Shown here: positions 35,306-46,380 of the stretch, piece by piece
Numbering within the stretch: position 1 is the first letter of the stretch
Layout of the letters: each line of letters opens with the position of its first letter
NCBI GenBank assembly: GCA_030490835.1
Contig: CM059971.1
Coordinates: 26,715,817-26,779,816, forward strand
Reading direction: 5' to 3'
DNA from: Annona cherimola
Lineage: Eukaryota > Streptophyta > Magnoliopsida > Magnoliales > Annonaceae
Length of the DNA stretch: 64,000 nt
Notes under the pieces: generated by a model
Databases searched by the model: none
Told to the model about the DNA's origin: nothing
The model's input: only the letters and a program-made list of their open reading frames with translations
Position numbers and translations under genes: made by a program

Positions 35306-36945
35306 ATAGATAAACCGAGCAATGGGTCGACCGGCCCCAATTCCCACCCGTAATCCAAACAGTCACTGAGTAAAATAATTCTCCTCACTGATTTATGCAC
35401 TATGCGATAAAAGGATGATTGCTATTTCGATCATTTTTGTTCAGGTCGAGACAAACCTAATCCTAAACCGAATTATAAAACCTAAACCAACCCATAAGTC
35501 AGTTCTTGAATTTTTCGTCAATCAAAAAACAAATTCAGAAATTTATTATTTGGATTTAGGTTAAGAATGGTTTGAGAATTTCAACTGACAAATGTGCAAA
35601 CATTTTCACCGAAACCGGACTCGGATAATAAACTGTCCATATAAGAAAGACCAAAATCATCCGATGGTTTCGTCCACCTTGAAGTCAGCGTCCATGATCT
35701 TGAAGACCATGCACAGAACTGTTTTTCCTTCTTTGTTCTGGCCTTCTTTGAGATCCATCAATTAAAAACAAGAAGTTTCTCATTTTCGAAAATTTTTTTA
35801 TTAGGTGGTTCCTCCCAATTCAAGTTTACTGTTGAAAGTGATGAAATTCTAGTAGAAAATTATTGCAAGCATGATAGGATAGCAGAATGGAATTCATCTG
35901 CAACAGAATAGAATCCATAGTGTGAAACAAAACAAGACTAATATATACTAGAATTTCAAATTCAACATGCAATGAACAAACATAAAATCCATTAGCATTT
36001 GCAAATAAGAGTTTCCCATTATGTATGTCCTGTGATCATATGCAACCCGTTCGACCATTCTGCTGGATCCCAGACTCTCTCTCTTCCACACAATCATAAA
36101 CCCAAACAAATTCTACAGACATGCAACATACCGCAGATTGGGTAGTCTTAGCAAAGGAGAATGCCTTCTTTGTCACTCCAAACTCCAGGCATTAAGTCAG
36201 CATCACAGCTAAACAACCCCCCAAATCGGTAAATAGGTTTAAAGTGGTTACTTTTCATTGCATGTAACTAGCTACATCTAAGCATATCACGCAAAGACGG
36301 ACTCCCTGTCCTTCATAAAATCAAACGGAGAAAATATCAAGGACTACGTCGTAGCCATTTCAGCCATGATAATAAAATGCAATTTACATAAAGAACCCTT
36401 AAATAAAAGATAACTAACAAAAAATTTTGGGTCATCCACAGATCGCTAGGATACAACATCTCAAAAATTTTAGCAAAAAACGACTTACATAATGCGATCA
36501 TCAATTCTGCCTCTTGGAAGGTTGAGTTGCTTATAATTTTTAGGCATTGACAAATGTTCTGGATGGCAATTAAGTTGCTTATAATTTCCTCCAGTTAATT
36601 TCTTCTGCCAAACCAAAGCACTTACATAGAAGCAAGATGCAGGGAATAAATAATATAAATGCAGCAAAACTATAGCAATTGACAATAGATGCCCATAGAA
36701 GGTATGAGAGCAAGAGAATAGATGCCCATAAACTTCAATGCATTCAGCTCTGGTGGAATCGAATGAAGTTTTGGACGTCGCATTACTATACAGAGCACCT
36801 TGTGACTCAAATTCTAAGTGTAATGAAAGTAATTAAATGTTTATTTAAATGAGTGGATCACGATAGGGTAAAACACTAAATCTGAAGTATAAAAGCAGTT
36901 TGTACCTGAATACCTGCCGAATCTCTTGGTTGTAAGTGCATCAAT
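35306..36945. other. Noncoding DNA, nothing firm
   Basis: A minus-strand block near 35765-35660 reads MDLKEGQNKEGKTVLCMVFK without stops but is unassigned. The motif GCAAACATTTTCACCGAAAC near 35598 recurs near 39053. Confidence 0.4.
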
Positions 36946-37086
36946 TTAGTAAATAAAAATAACGCAGTGGGGCATCTCCTTTGCTAGCTGGGACATTAGA
37001 GCTCTCCCAATTCCAGGAAGGTCATATAGAAAAACACCTTTGGGTGGACATACTCTAATTTCTAAAACCTCTCTTTGTGCGTCATT
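36946..37086 (-). pseudogene. AAA ATPase Walker A exon relic
   Basis: Starting after a TTGCAG acceptor-like site, the minus strand reads NDAQREVLEIRVCPPKGVFL followed by YDLPGIGRALMSQLAKEM and reaches TAA at 36946-36948. It resembles the Walker A region of AAA ATPases, especially proteasome regulatory-particle subunits (PPKGVLLYGPPGTGKT pattern). Here the P-loop is DLPGIGRA: the lysine that binds phosphate is lost, and the segment before it is shortened. No other exon of such a gene was identified nearby. The short match makes the exact subfamily uncertain. Confidence 0.5.
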
Positions 37087-38545
37087 CTGCAAGAAAAATG
37101 AACATATTAGTCACAATAGAAAAATCATGGGGGCAGCATACTAATGAAAAACAATGAGTGCCGTGGTCAGTTTCTCATACAAAAGCTGGGTCTAACCATA
37201 GACCCTAGTTTCAGTGGTGCAGGCTGTCTACAGGAGATTCCCATAGCAACTGCAGATTCAATGACTTGGACATTTCATCAAACATATTCCATGGTAAACT
37301 TCTGAAGGAGGTATTTCCATAAACATAGCGATGAAATGATTTTCAGTACAACGACACTAGAAAAAGACAAACAAACTATAGCAATTGATTAGCCGAATCA
37401 GCAATCTAATTGGCGAGATTATCAGTAGCATCTCTTGCATTTTTTTCCTCAAATTTTTGTCATATAAACCTATATAAATAAATGTGGGATCTTGATTCTA
37501 ATGCATTAAACTACCTATTCATACGTTCTCATAACTTCTAGCATTCTAAATGATCGAGTTTCACACAGTGAGAATGGGGACAGTTTTATTTGCTTTAACC
37601 TGATATGACAGAAACTGACATTTACCACATCTAAACTTTATAGTTATCCAATTCATTTCTGTCAATGGAGAGAGAAAATTGCAAGGCAAGGTTGAGCCAT
37701 TCAGGCCAAACCAAGTTAAGCAGTTCTAGTTGTTTTACTGGCTGCATGTGATAATGTCTTGAGGAGGGTTGGTAAAAACTTCCACAGGAAGCTTGTTATA
37801 ATGCATCTGATCAAACATATTCTTCTCTGAAAAAGGTTTGCCAGGTACTCTACTTGTATCATTTTTCCTTGGAACATGTTAAAAATCGCAATTCTGAGTT
37901 GTAAAGCTTAGGAAACTTTCAGTTATCAACTACTAGGATCATATCATAATGGAGGTAATTGATATGAGAAATTTTTTTCAGTAATGTGAGATTGCTAGAG
38001 TTCATCTAGAGAATTTTAGAGTGCTCAAGAAAGATTCTTCCACAAAATATGCTCTTGATCCTGAAGTAGTTTGTAAAGCAATGGGCTTTGATGTTGCTGC
38101 TGGCTTGATAACCTTCTTTTTATGTGCAACCATTAAGCATATGATGCCATTTACCCTGGTTGCTATTCATACCATCCATGGTGATAAGTCTCCTTTATAA
38201 CACATCCACGTTACCACATCTCCAGTAAATTTTTTAAGTGATTTGTGCAGGAAAATAGTGAACAAAATGCTACTATTATTGTTAGTATTGTTTTGTGTAG
38301 ATTACAGGAGTCATATACATACCACAACCAGATCGAGGTCGACTTACGTCGTTATCGTCAGAATAGCAAAGATAAATGACAAATCTTAAATATAAAAACA
38401 AAAATGGAAAATGAAAGACAGAGACTTGAAATAGAAATGACATGTGTCGTTTTCGTCGAAAATGGGAAGGATAGACGAGAAATCGTCAACATCTCCTGCC
38501 TGGAGTTAGGGAGAGAGGACGAGAAAGATACACAGTTTGAGATCA
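37087..38545. other. Noncoding DNA, nothing recognised
   Basis: No gene or element supported. Confidence 0.45.
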
Positions 38546-38549
38546 ACGG

Positions 38550-38574
38550 AGAGAGAGAGAGAGAGAGAGAGAGA
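38550..38574. repeat. GA microsatellite
   Basis: About 12 GA units directly upstream of the GC-rich tandem repeats. Confidence 0.95.
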
Positions 38575-38630
38575 CGTAAAGGGGAGAAGTAGCGGCCGGA
38601 ACTCAGCCACGGTACACGATCGCGGGCAAT

Positions 38631-38885
38631 GAGACGCCGGAGGAAGCGGCAGCAGTAGGAACCTCAGATCGCCGGCAATGAGATGCAAGAGGGAGAGAAA
38701 AGAGGGATGAGACGCCGGAGGAAGCGGCAGCAGTATGAAACCTGAGATCGCCGGCAATGAGATGCAAGAGGGAGAGAAAAGAGAGGGATGAGACGCCGGA
38801 GGAAGCGGCAGCAGTCAGAACCTGAGATCGCCGGCAATGAGATGCAAGAGGGAGAGAAAAGAGAGGGATGAGACGCGGGAGGGAT
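38631..38885. repeat. GC-rich ~80-bp tandem repeat array
   Basis: Units starting GAGACGCCGGAGGAAGCGGC occur at 38631, 38709 and 38790, with a partial fourth (GAGACGCGGG) at 38870. Periods are 78, 81 and 80. Each unit also holds GATCGCCGGCAATGAGATGC and a purine run. Long ORFs on the minus strand here (38603-39007) are made by the repeat. The CpG content and the position beside a GA microsatellite would suit a former promoter or 5' leader, but that is inference. Confidence 0.85.
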
Positions 38886-39102
38886 GAGGATCGGAGGGAG
38901 AGGAGAGGGAGAGGAAAGAGGGGAAAACAGGGGCCTTCAGTCTCTCTCCTTACTCGCATGTAAGAAAGTGTATATTCCAATTGTGCCCTTGTAAATCTCA
39001 GCCGCATGTATTAGATGGACGGCAGATAAGCCATTTGCACGGTCAACCAAAACGCAAACATTTTCACTAAAACCGGACTCTTTTGAAACAGACTTTTTAA
39101 TT

Positions 39103-39381
39103 TTGTTCCAATTTCTGACTAACCATTGTCATGTGAGATCGAGTGTGGGTCATTTAGTTGGCGCAATTAATCAACTCTCTAGTCAATTTTCTATATGTGA
39201 GTTTTCACATGTTAGAAGATCGGATAATGGTGCTGCCTACACACTTGATGAGTATGCGATCGTTAGGGGCTTATCCACGTACGTGTGGATGGATGTATCC
39301 CCTGCTTGCATCTCCACTGCAATATGTAAAGAGATTTTGAATTTTAACCCAAGGGCAGGGATTCTTTACCCGCCTTCTTAG
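39103..39381 (+). pseudogene. Older LINE, RNase H C-terminal remnant
   Basis: The frame reads VGHLVGAINQLSSQFSICEF and then SHVRRSDNGAAYTLDEYAIV. This corresponds to the last part of an RNase H domain (FSHVRRSGN.AAH.LA pattern) as in plant L1 ORF2 ends. It stops at 39379-39381. The following 3' sequence is cut by the younger L1 element at 39421-45342. Beyond it, at 45359-45375, an A-rich run (AATAAAAAAAAA) probably is the tail of this older element. Upstream coding parts are missing. Confidence 0.6.
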
Positions 39382-39404
39382 CTCACGCTGTGAGGACGAT
39401 TCGG

Positions 39405-39420
39405 AATCCCACATCATTTT
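39405..39420. repeat. Left 16-bp target-site duplication of L1 LINE
   Basis: The sequence AATCCCACATCATTTT recurs at 45343-45358. The last T residues merge with the poly(T) tail, so the exact edge is ambiguous by a few bases. Confidence 0.9.
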
Positions 39421-42400
39421 TTTTTTATGAAAAGGAATAACTCTACCCCGACCCCCCCCCCCCCCCCCGCATATAGAAAAGGGTTCGGGATAGAGTAATC
39501 CACAGAATTCATTGCTAAGAACTTGTCTACAGATAGTTTCTCCACAATATCCTGTGGAGGGTTTCCCCACCATGACATAGAATTCAAAGAAGAAACAGCA
39601 ATCAAATCAGCTAAAACATGAGCCACTGAATTCCCTTGTCTGAGAACATGATGAACCGAAATGTGATCATGGGCTTTAAGAACCGATCTGATGTCGTCGA
39701 TGATGTGGCCAACAGGTGAGAGGATAACACAATCCTTGGACAAGAATGAACAAAGGAGGAGCGAATCAGACTCAATCTGGACATTTCGAAGATTTAGGTG
39801 AAGAGCCCACCGAATTCCAAACAAAAAAGCATTTGCCTCCAACAGTAGGGAATTGTCCCCCCCTCCTGCCCACCTCCGCCCCTTGGCCGCAACGAAGTGA
39901 CCTCGGAAATCCCTGATAACAGCAGCAACACAGGAAATATCCCTATCCGCGGGACATCTGGAATCAACATTAATCTTGAAAGCACCCTCAGGTGGCATAG
40001 TCCATCTAGGCACAAGAGGGAAGTCCAAGGTGGATTCCCGATCGAGGATCTGAACCCTCCGCAAATGTTCAATATAGTCCTTACACCACTGAAGAATGTC
40101 ACCAAACACGGGTCTAATCCCCTCAGCAAGTAGCCTGTTTCTCAAAAACCAAACTCGCCAACAAAATACAATGAACAGAGCCAACTCATCACGCCTGTTT
40201 TTCGAAGCAAGGCTACACATGAATTCCTGCACCAAAAACCACCTCTGGCTCGACGGAGACAGACATCTTGCGATATGTGCGATGCTGGTACATCGGAGGA
40301 ATAAGTGATGGGCGTCCTCTGAATACACCGAGCAAAATAGGCACTGAGGATTCACATCCATGCCTCGCCTCGCGAGGTTACACCTGGTAGGAAGAGAGTC
40401 CCTGAATAGGCGCCATGCAAAGATCAGAATCTTGCTCGGAAGCTTAGTCCTCCAAATAGCCTTGAAACATTCAGAAGGAGTCCTGTTATCGTTTCTTGCC
40501 ATTAACCATCTATGAGCCGACCTAACTGAGAACAGACCATTTACCTCCTGCTTCTAAAATATACCATCCTCAGAATGTTGTCGGGGAAGTGGCGTACGAC
40601 AGACCGACTGCCACCCCACCTCACCAACCGCCGCCATGACCTTGTCCCTATTCCAGCTATGAGAGCCCTCATCAATAAAGAAACTGACCGGGACATCCTC
40701 CGGAATGGATAAAGGAAGCGGCCCAGCTTTGCAAACCCCCCCAACCAACCAATCATCCTTGAAGAATCGAATCCTCTTCCCATCGCCAACCCTCCACATA
40801 CACCCCCCCCCTTATCATATCACGAGCCTTTAGAATACCCCGCCAGGTGAACGAATCTGTTTGCTTTGGCTCACAATCCCAAATATCCGAGTTTGGGAAA
40901 TACTTGGCTTTGAAGACCTTGAAACATAAGGAATCCGGTCTCGATGATAATCTCCAAACTTGTTTGGCGAGAAGGGCAAAATTGAATGCGTGGAGGTCCT
41001 TGAAACCCATCACCCCCACACATTTAGACACACACATATCCCTCCAGGCAACCCAACACAACTTCATCTTGTCCCCATTAACACCCCACCAAAATATCCT
41101 GAGCATACGTTTGATAGACTGACAAAATGCAATTGGAAGCAGAAATATACTCATAGCATATGAGGGAATAGCTTGAGCAACAGCCTTGATAAACACTTCC
41201 TTACCTCCCCAAGACAGAAGTCGCCCTTTCCAGCCTTGGATTTTATGCCAGATACGATCAGAAATAGCCTTGAAAATCTTAGCCTTTGACCTCCCAAGCC
41301 ACACCGGAAGGCCCAGATAGCTTTGGACTTCGTGCCCCGAAGACCCCATTCTGCTCGCCCACGCCTCCCGTTCCCACTGCATCATGTTTGAACTGAAAAA
41401 TAATGAGGTTTTGTCAACATTCACCAGCTGGTCAGAGGATTCGGAGTATATCCTTAGAATTTCCATTAACTGCGAGAACTCCCTATCATCAGCCCGAAGA
41501 AAGATAAGTGCGTCGTCTGCAAACAATAAATGAGAAATTTGAGGCCCCTGGAAGTTGATTCTGATCCCATGCAGAGAGCCCCGGGCCACCGCAGAAGAGA
41601 TGAGCGCAGATAGCCCCTCTACACATAGAAGAAAAAGATACAGAGACAATGGATCACCCTGCCGCAGCCCCCTCTGTGGATAGAAAGTCCTGGATTTGAA
41701 CCCGTTGATCTTAACCCTGAAACTAACCGTAGACATGCAACATAATAACCAGTTAATCCAAACCGGGCAGAAATTCATAGCCTCCATAGCCTTCCTCAGA
41801 AAGCACCACTCCACCCTATCATAGGCCTTTGAGATATCCAACTTAACAGCCAACTCACGTCTTCTGCCCCCTCTACGCCTCCTAAGGGAATGAATAGCCT
41901 CATATGCGACCAACATGTTGTCGGTGATTTGCCGCCCGGGAACAAAAGCACTCTGTTCCGCCCCAATAACGTCGTGGAGGACCACCTTTAGCCTGTTTGC
42001 GAGAATCTTAGCCAAAATCTTGTACAACACATTACAAAGACTAATGGGCCGAAACTGTGACAAATCGTGGGCCCCCGACTTCTTTGGAATCAACACCAAA
42101 GTGGTAGCGTTGACCTCCCGAAGGTGCCTTGCCAAATAGTTAGGATCAGTCCCCTCCATAAATGCCATGCACCACCGAAAAATATCCTGTCCAACAATAG
42201 ACCAATGGTGTTTAAAAAACGCCGGTGACATTCCGTCAGGGCCCGGGGCCTTATTGGAGCCCATGCTTTTGACCGCGCCAACAACTTCAGCCATACACAA
42301 AGGTTGAGTCAAACTCAATCGCTGATCATCAGAAATTTGCCTTGAGATAAGGCTTGAGACCCAGTCCAAGTTCTGAGGGTTAGAGGAAGAATATATTTCA

Positions 42401-43590
42401 AAAAAGTGAGACACAGTCATGTTTAGCAATTCATCTTCGTCCCTAACCTGGTTCCCGTCCTTGTCCATTAGCGCCTCGATGAAATTTGTTCGTCTCCGGT
42501 TCGAAGCCACCCGATGAAAGAAACGCGTGTTACTATCCCCCTCCTTAAGCCAGTGAACCTTTGCCCGAATGCTCCATAGCTTCTCTTTATCTTCCAAGAA
42601 GAGATTAATCTGGAATTTGATTTTCCGAATCTGTTCCGCCCTTACCTCAGAATAAGGTTGATCGAGCAATGCAGAAAGTTCCCTTTGCTTCTTAGCAAGT
42701 GCCCTCTTGAGATTGCCTTTCTTCGCACTCCATTTGGTTAACTCCGAACCACATTTCCTAATTTTCCAACATAATAGATCCTGATCCGCCGCTTCCCCGT
42801 TGTGGTGAGACTTCCACACATGATCAACAATCCTTGTGACCTCAGGATCACGCGCCCAGAAGAGTTCATATCTGAATTCTTTTTGAGGTCGTCTTCTGCC
42901 CACGCGTGGTACAAGCTGTAGAAATAGCGGGCAATGATCAGACGTGGCTGCCGAGAGGTGAACAATCTTCGCTAAGGGAAATAGGTCGCTCCATGATGCA
43001 TTTGAGAGTCCCCTATCAAGTCTGGCTTCCACTCTCTGAGAGCCCCTGCTGTTATTACACCATGTCATAGGTCTTCCAACAAAGCCGAGGTCCAGCAGAT
43101 TACAACTGTCAATAGTATCGCGAAATAAGTCCATTTGGGTTTGATTGCGCGACCTTGAGCTTAGGTATTCACTTGGTCCAATCACTTCGTTAAAATCCCC
43201 CATAACAAGCCATGGTGAGTTCCCACCGTTTGCCAACTGACTGAGAATATTCCAAGAAATATGACGACACTGAGTTTCTAGGTGCCCATAAAACCCTGTG
43301 AAACGCCATCCCAAAAAATCGACGTCGATGTGATGAGCAGAGAAACTCCGAACAGACGCCGGGAAGTCGTCATTCCAAAACAACGCCAAACCGCCACTCC
43401 TAGCATTGGCTTCCACCACAAAACAGGAGTCAAAATGTATCTTTCGCCTAATCCGGTCCATTTCTCTCTTATTTGATTTAGTTTCACTCAAAAAGATAAC
43501 TTTGGGTGCTTGTTGCCTAACAAGATCAAAAAGGTTACGAATTGCGCGTGGGTTCCCAAGCCCACGACAATTCCACGCCAAAACCGCCAT
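39414..43590 (-). pseudogene. L1 ORF2: endonuclease, RT, zinc-binding domain, RNase H
   Basis: The start is placed at ATG 43590 (MAVLAWNCRGLGNPRA), the usual beginning of plant L1 ORF2; an in-frame ATG at 43638 lies upstream. The endonuclease has LAWNCRGLGN, SETK and VMGDFNEV. The RT has NKAPGPDGMSPAFFK, PISLCNVLYKI, FVPGRQITDN, LDISKAYDRVEW, RGLRQGDPLS and catalytic FADD near nucleotide 41520. Reading shifts at a nine-base C run (40803-40811), then the second frame meets TAG at 40554-40556, where family members have a tryptophan. The same frame continues with the zinc-binding domain (LPTRCNLARRGM, CLFC, HHLFLRC) and RNase H (INVDSRCPADRD, VRQGNSVAH-like HVLRQGNSVAH). The true stop is unclear because the frame runs through the G tract into the tail. 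Confidence 0.92.
39452..39468 (-). repeat. 17-base homopolymer C tract (G on the coding strand)
   Basis: Seventeen consecutive C residues lie near the 3' end of the L1 element and make the ORF end read as a Gly run. Sequencing or replication length errors are likely here. Confidence 0.8.
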
Positions 43591-43712
43591 TTTACAGGAG
43601 GTGGGCTTGGGGAACACCCAAAGCCACCACCTCCACATTAGACTCGCTCTCCCCTTCCTTGGCCTTCTTCCTCCCGGTCACCCCGTCCTCAAACACCCCA
43701 TCCCGCTCTCTT

Positions 43713-45107
43713 TTAGCCCCCCCACCCTAACACCGAATTCCCCCCGACCAAATCCATCCCTTCCACTTGTCTCATCTTCCGTTTCCATCTACCCTTACCT
43801 CCCGGTGAATGACCATGTTTGAATGCAGATAAACCCTCACCAAACCCCCCTTTGTTGTCCATAATGAGTAAAGAATCCCCTTTAAGACCGTCCCCCTCAT
43901 GCACCACCTCCACTTCCACCCACCCCTCACCATCCCCCCCTTTGTTATACAGCCCAGGCCCTCTCCCTCCTAACACGCCTTCCTCTTCCCCTACAACAGC
44001 TACCCCTCCCCCACAACAGCTTAGAGCAGCACCCTGCCTCCACCCCCTAATCACCACGTCAGCTCCCACCGTATCCCCCTCCTGGATCAGCAATGGTTGA
44101 GAAATCATTCCCATGGGAATACTTGATCCAATAAGATGAGCACTAGAATCTGCCCATTGTCCCACCATCTGTCCCCCATCAGTCCCCACAGCAACCACCG
44201 CCCCTAGCTTCTCAACCCGACCAGCAACGCTGCCAGGCAAGCTGCCCCCCTGTTTGCGTCCACCTTGCATCACATCCATCCCATTTCCGTACTCCCAACG
44301 CCCAGACCCTGCACCATTCATCCCCTGGTTGCAGTTAGAGCCCAAATACTTTACAGGTTCTGCTCTGAAATCAGATCCCGACTCCCCCTTCAATTTCAGT
44401 GGTTTTGAACCTGCCCGCAGCCAACTGCCGTAAGGCATGTCTGCCTCTGCCATACCTCTCTTCTCGCTGGAAGAAACCCTGCAATCCTTATGTGCATGAC
44501 CAATGGAACCACAGAGATAGCAGAATAATGGAAGACGCTCATACTGGAAGCTGATCCAACGCCGTGTATTGTCCCCTATGCGAATAAACAGCCCACGACG
44601 AAGTGGAAGCCTGCAGTCCAGCACCACACGCAGCTTGACTTCAACCATCGAGCATCTAATCTCAAGGACTTCATCAAAAGTTTTTGCAATCATCTCGCCC
44701 AGACACCCCCTATCAACGAGAAAAGGAATGCCATGAACTTGCACCCATATCGGCGTTTTAACGAGCATAAGCTGTGCAATATCCACCTCCTCTCGCAACT
44801 CTTCCAGAATGATCAAATTTCTGTCAAACATCCACGGCCGCCCTTCCATAACCCGCCGTCGATCCTCTGAGTCGGAGAAGGAAGCTTTAAGCAGATTCTC
44901 ACCGATCTCCGTGAACTGCAGGTTGCCCTTCGTCCTCCACAGCCTACGAAGCATGCCTTTGAAGTACTCTTTATTATACGACTTTGACAACCACACTGTG
45001 CGAAGCAGATCCGACTCCGCACCTGGGTTCACCATCCTGATCGCATTGCTGTCGATGGACAATGTCCTAAGTTCCGTCTCCAGCAACTCCTCCGTGCTAA
45101 AGTTCAT
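43713..45107 (-). CDS. L1 ORF1 (DUF4283 domain, CCHC zinc knuckle)
   Basis: This intact 464-residue ORF reads from ATG 45107. Residues 1-190 match the DUF4283-type domain of plant LINE ORF1 (GNLQFTEIGENLLKASF, GRPWMFDRNLIILE, TPIWVQVHGIPF). A CCHC knuckle follows at 196-209 (CYLCGSIGHAHKDC), suggesting RNA binding. The last 250 residues are Gly/Ser-rich and poorly conserved. ORF1 proteins of this clade are thought to coat the element's RNA. It ends about 120 bases before the ORF2 start. No stop or frameshift is seen, so it could still be made if transcribed. Confidence 0.9.
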   Translation of the reverse strand: MNFSTEELLETELRTLSIDSNAIRMVNPGAESDLLRTVWLSKSYNKEYFKGMLRRLWRTKGNLQFTEIGENLLKASFSDSEDRRRVMEGRPWMFDRNLIILEELREEVDIAQLMLVKTPIWVQVHGIPFLVDRGCLGEMIAKTFDEVLEIRCSMVEVKLRVVLDCRLPLRRGLFIRIGDNTRRWISFQYERLPLFCYLCGSIGHAHKDCRVSSSEKRGMAEADMPYGSWLRAGSKPLKLKGESGSDFRAEPVKYLGSNCNQGMNGAGSGRWEYGNGMDVMQGGRKQGGSLPGSVAGRVEKLGAVVAVGTDGGQMVGQWADSSAHLIGSSIPMGMISQPLLIQEGDTVGADVVIRGWRQGAALSCCGGGVAVVGEEEGVLGGRGPGLYNKGGDGEGWVEVEVVHEGDGLKGDSLLIMDNKGGFGEGLSAFKHGHSPGGKGRWKRKMRQVEGMDLVGGNSVLGWGG

Positions 45108-45342
45108 CTTCCTGGCCCTTAATACCTGCTCCTACGAAACGAGAGCTGCAACCAAAATAGCAGGGAAGTATTCCTGGTCACCGGCTAACACGCCGAAGCT
45201 TCCCGCCGTCCGCCAGCAAGAACCACTTGTCACCCTTTACCAAAACACTCTCACCCCGACCCGCGCGCGAAAAAATCGCCAACCGGGTCGAACAGGGGAG
45301 AGACTTTCGCACAAGAGGTCAAATATTCTTCTACAATACAAT

Positions 45343-45358
45343 AATCCCACATCATTTT
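45343..45358. repeat. Right 16-bp target-site duplication of L1 LINE
   Basis: This is an exact match to 39405-39420. Confidence 0.9.
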
Positions 45359-45375
45359 CGTAATAAAAAAAAACG

Positions 45376-45659
45376 TTACTTTCACAATCTATATATGATT
45401 GTAAATATGTTTTAACAAATACAACTCGCCCAAAACTTTAATTAAAATATTTTTGTTATCATTACAAAATAAATAATTTTAAACAAAATTAGTAAATTAG
45501 ATTTTCATTTGCTCATCAAAGTGGGGCCAAAATGAAGTGTAGACAAATATTTGATAGCGATGAAACTTGATATCCTAATTAAAAAATAATTATGAACTCA
45601 ATGAACAAATTAGACTTTAATTTGATTGTCAAAATATGCCAAAATAGAATAGCAATGCA
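45376..45659. other. AT-rich DNA, nothing recognised
   Basis: Noncoding. Confidence 0.5.
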
Positions 45660-46380
45660 AAAGGCTTTAGCGGTGTGGGTTCTATAAAATTATTTATCAT
45701 TACCTCTATCATATTATATGATTTTCTATTAATTTAATAATTTTTGTCTTAAAAAATTTTCATCAAAAAGTTTTACTCAACCCAAACATAATCTGAAACT
45801 TTGGGTGTGTTTGTTTAGGGGTGTGTTTGTTTGGGGCTAAAACTTGTCAATTAAAACTTTTCAACCCAAAACTTTTCACTATTCATAACTACTCTATTTT
45901 TTAATTATTTTTTCACATTTTTCTATACAAACTACCCTACTTTTCAATCATTTCTACACAATTACCCATACAACTAACCTATCTATTTTAACTTTATTCT
46001 CTTTACTCATCATCATTACCCCTGTTATATCACATCATTTTCTATCAATTTGACAACTTCTACCTCTAAAACTTTTCATCAAAAGTTTTACCTCCAACAA
46101 AACACACCCTAGGAGAAAAAATGTTAACAAAAACTTTTTAATCTAAAACTTTTCACTTTCCATGACTACTTCCTTTTTTAATTATTTTTCAACTTTTGCT
46201 ATATACACTACCTTGCTTTTCAATCATTTATAGACAATTACCTGTACAACTGATCTTTCTATTTTAATTTTATTTTCTTTACCTCTCATCATTATCCTTA
46301 TTATATCACATCATTTTTTAGTATTTTGAAAATTTCTGCCCGAAAACTTTTCATAAAAAAAAATTTACCCCCCAACACGT
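45660..46380. mobile_element. Cluster of three related MITE-like copies
   Basis: The central copy (45818-46110, about 293 bp) has terminal inverted repeats of about 28 bases: GGGTGTGTTTGTTTGGGGCT on the left and the complement of ACCTCCAACAAAACACACCC on the right. The flanking segments 45660-45800 and 46115-46380 repeat its internal blocks (CTAAAACTTTTCACT, TATATCACATCATTTT, AAACTTTTCATCAAAAGTTTTA) without complete ends. The TIR style resembles hAT or PIF/Harbinger-derived MITEs. The cluster ends about 290 bases before the NBS-LRR start codon, so it forms most of the upstream region of that gene. Confidence 0.65.

Larger units (their letters stand above)
39421..45342 (-). mobile_element. Near full-length L1-clade LINE
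   Basis: This 5.9-kb non-LTR element lies in reverse. A poly(T) run at its left edge is the 3' poly(A) tail. It has a 5' leader of about 235 bases, ORF1 with a DUF4283-like domain and zinc knuckle, and ORF2 with endonuclease, RT, a zinc-binding domain and RNase H. The 16-bp target duplication is intact. Only ORF2 is damaged, by one frameshift and one stop, so the insertion is fairly young. It landed in the 3' end of an older LINE. Confidence 0.95.

Noticed and set aside
38631..38885. Regularly spaced repeats as a CRISPR array
   Set aside because: Units are about 80 bp and contiguous without unique spacers, and the sequence is plant nuclear DNA.
38603..39007. 134-residue minus-strand ORF
   Set aside because: It is produced by the GC-rich 80-bp tandem repeat; its repeated TAAASSGVS pattern mirrors the DNA period and no domain is present.
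43819..44100. Pro/Ser-rich plus-strand ORF
   Set aside because: It is antisense to the Gly/Ser-rich tail of L1 ORF1.
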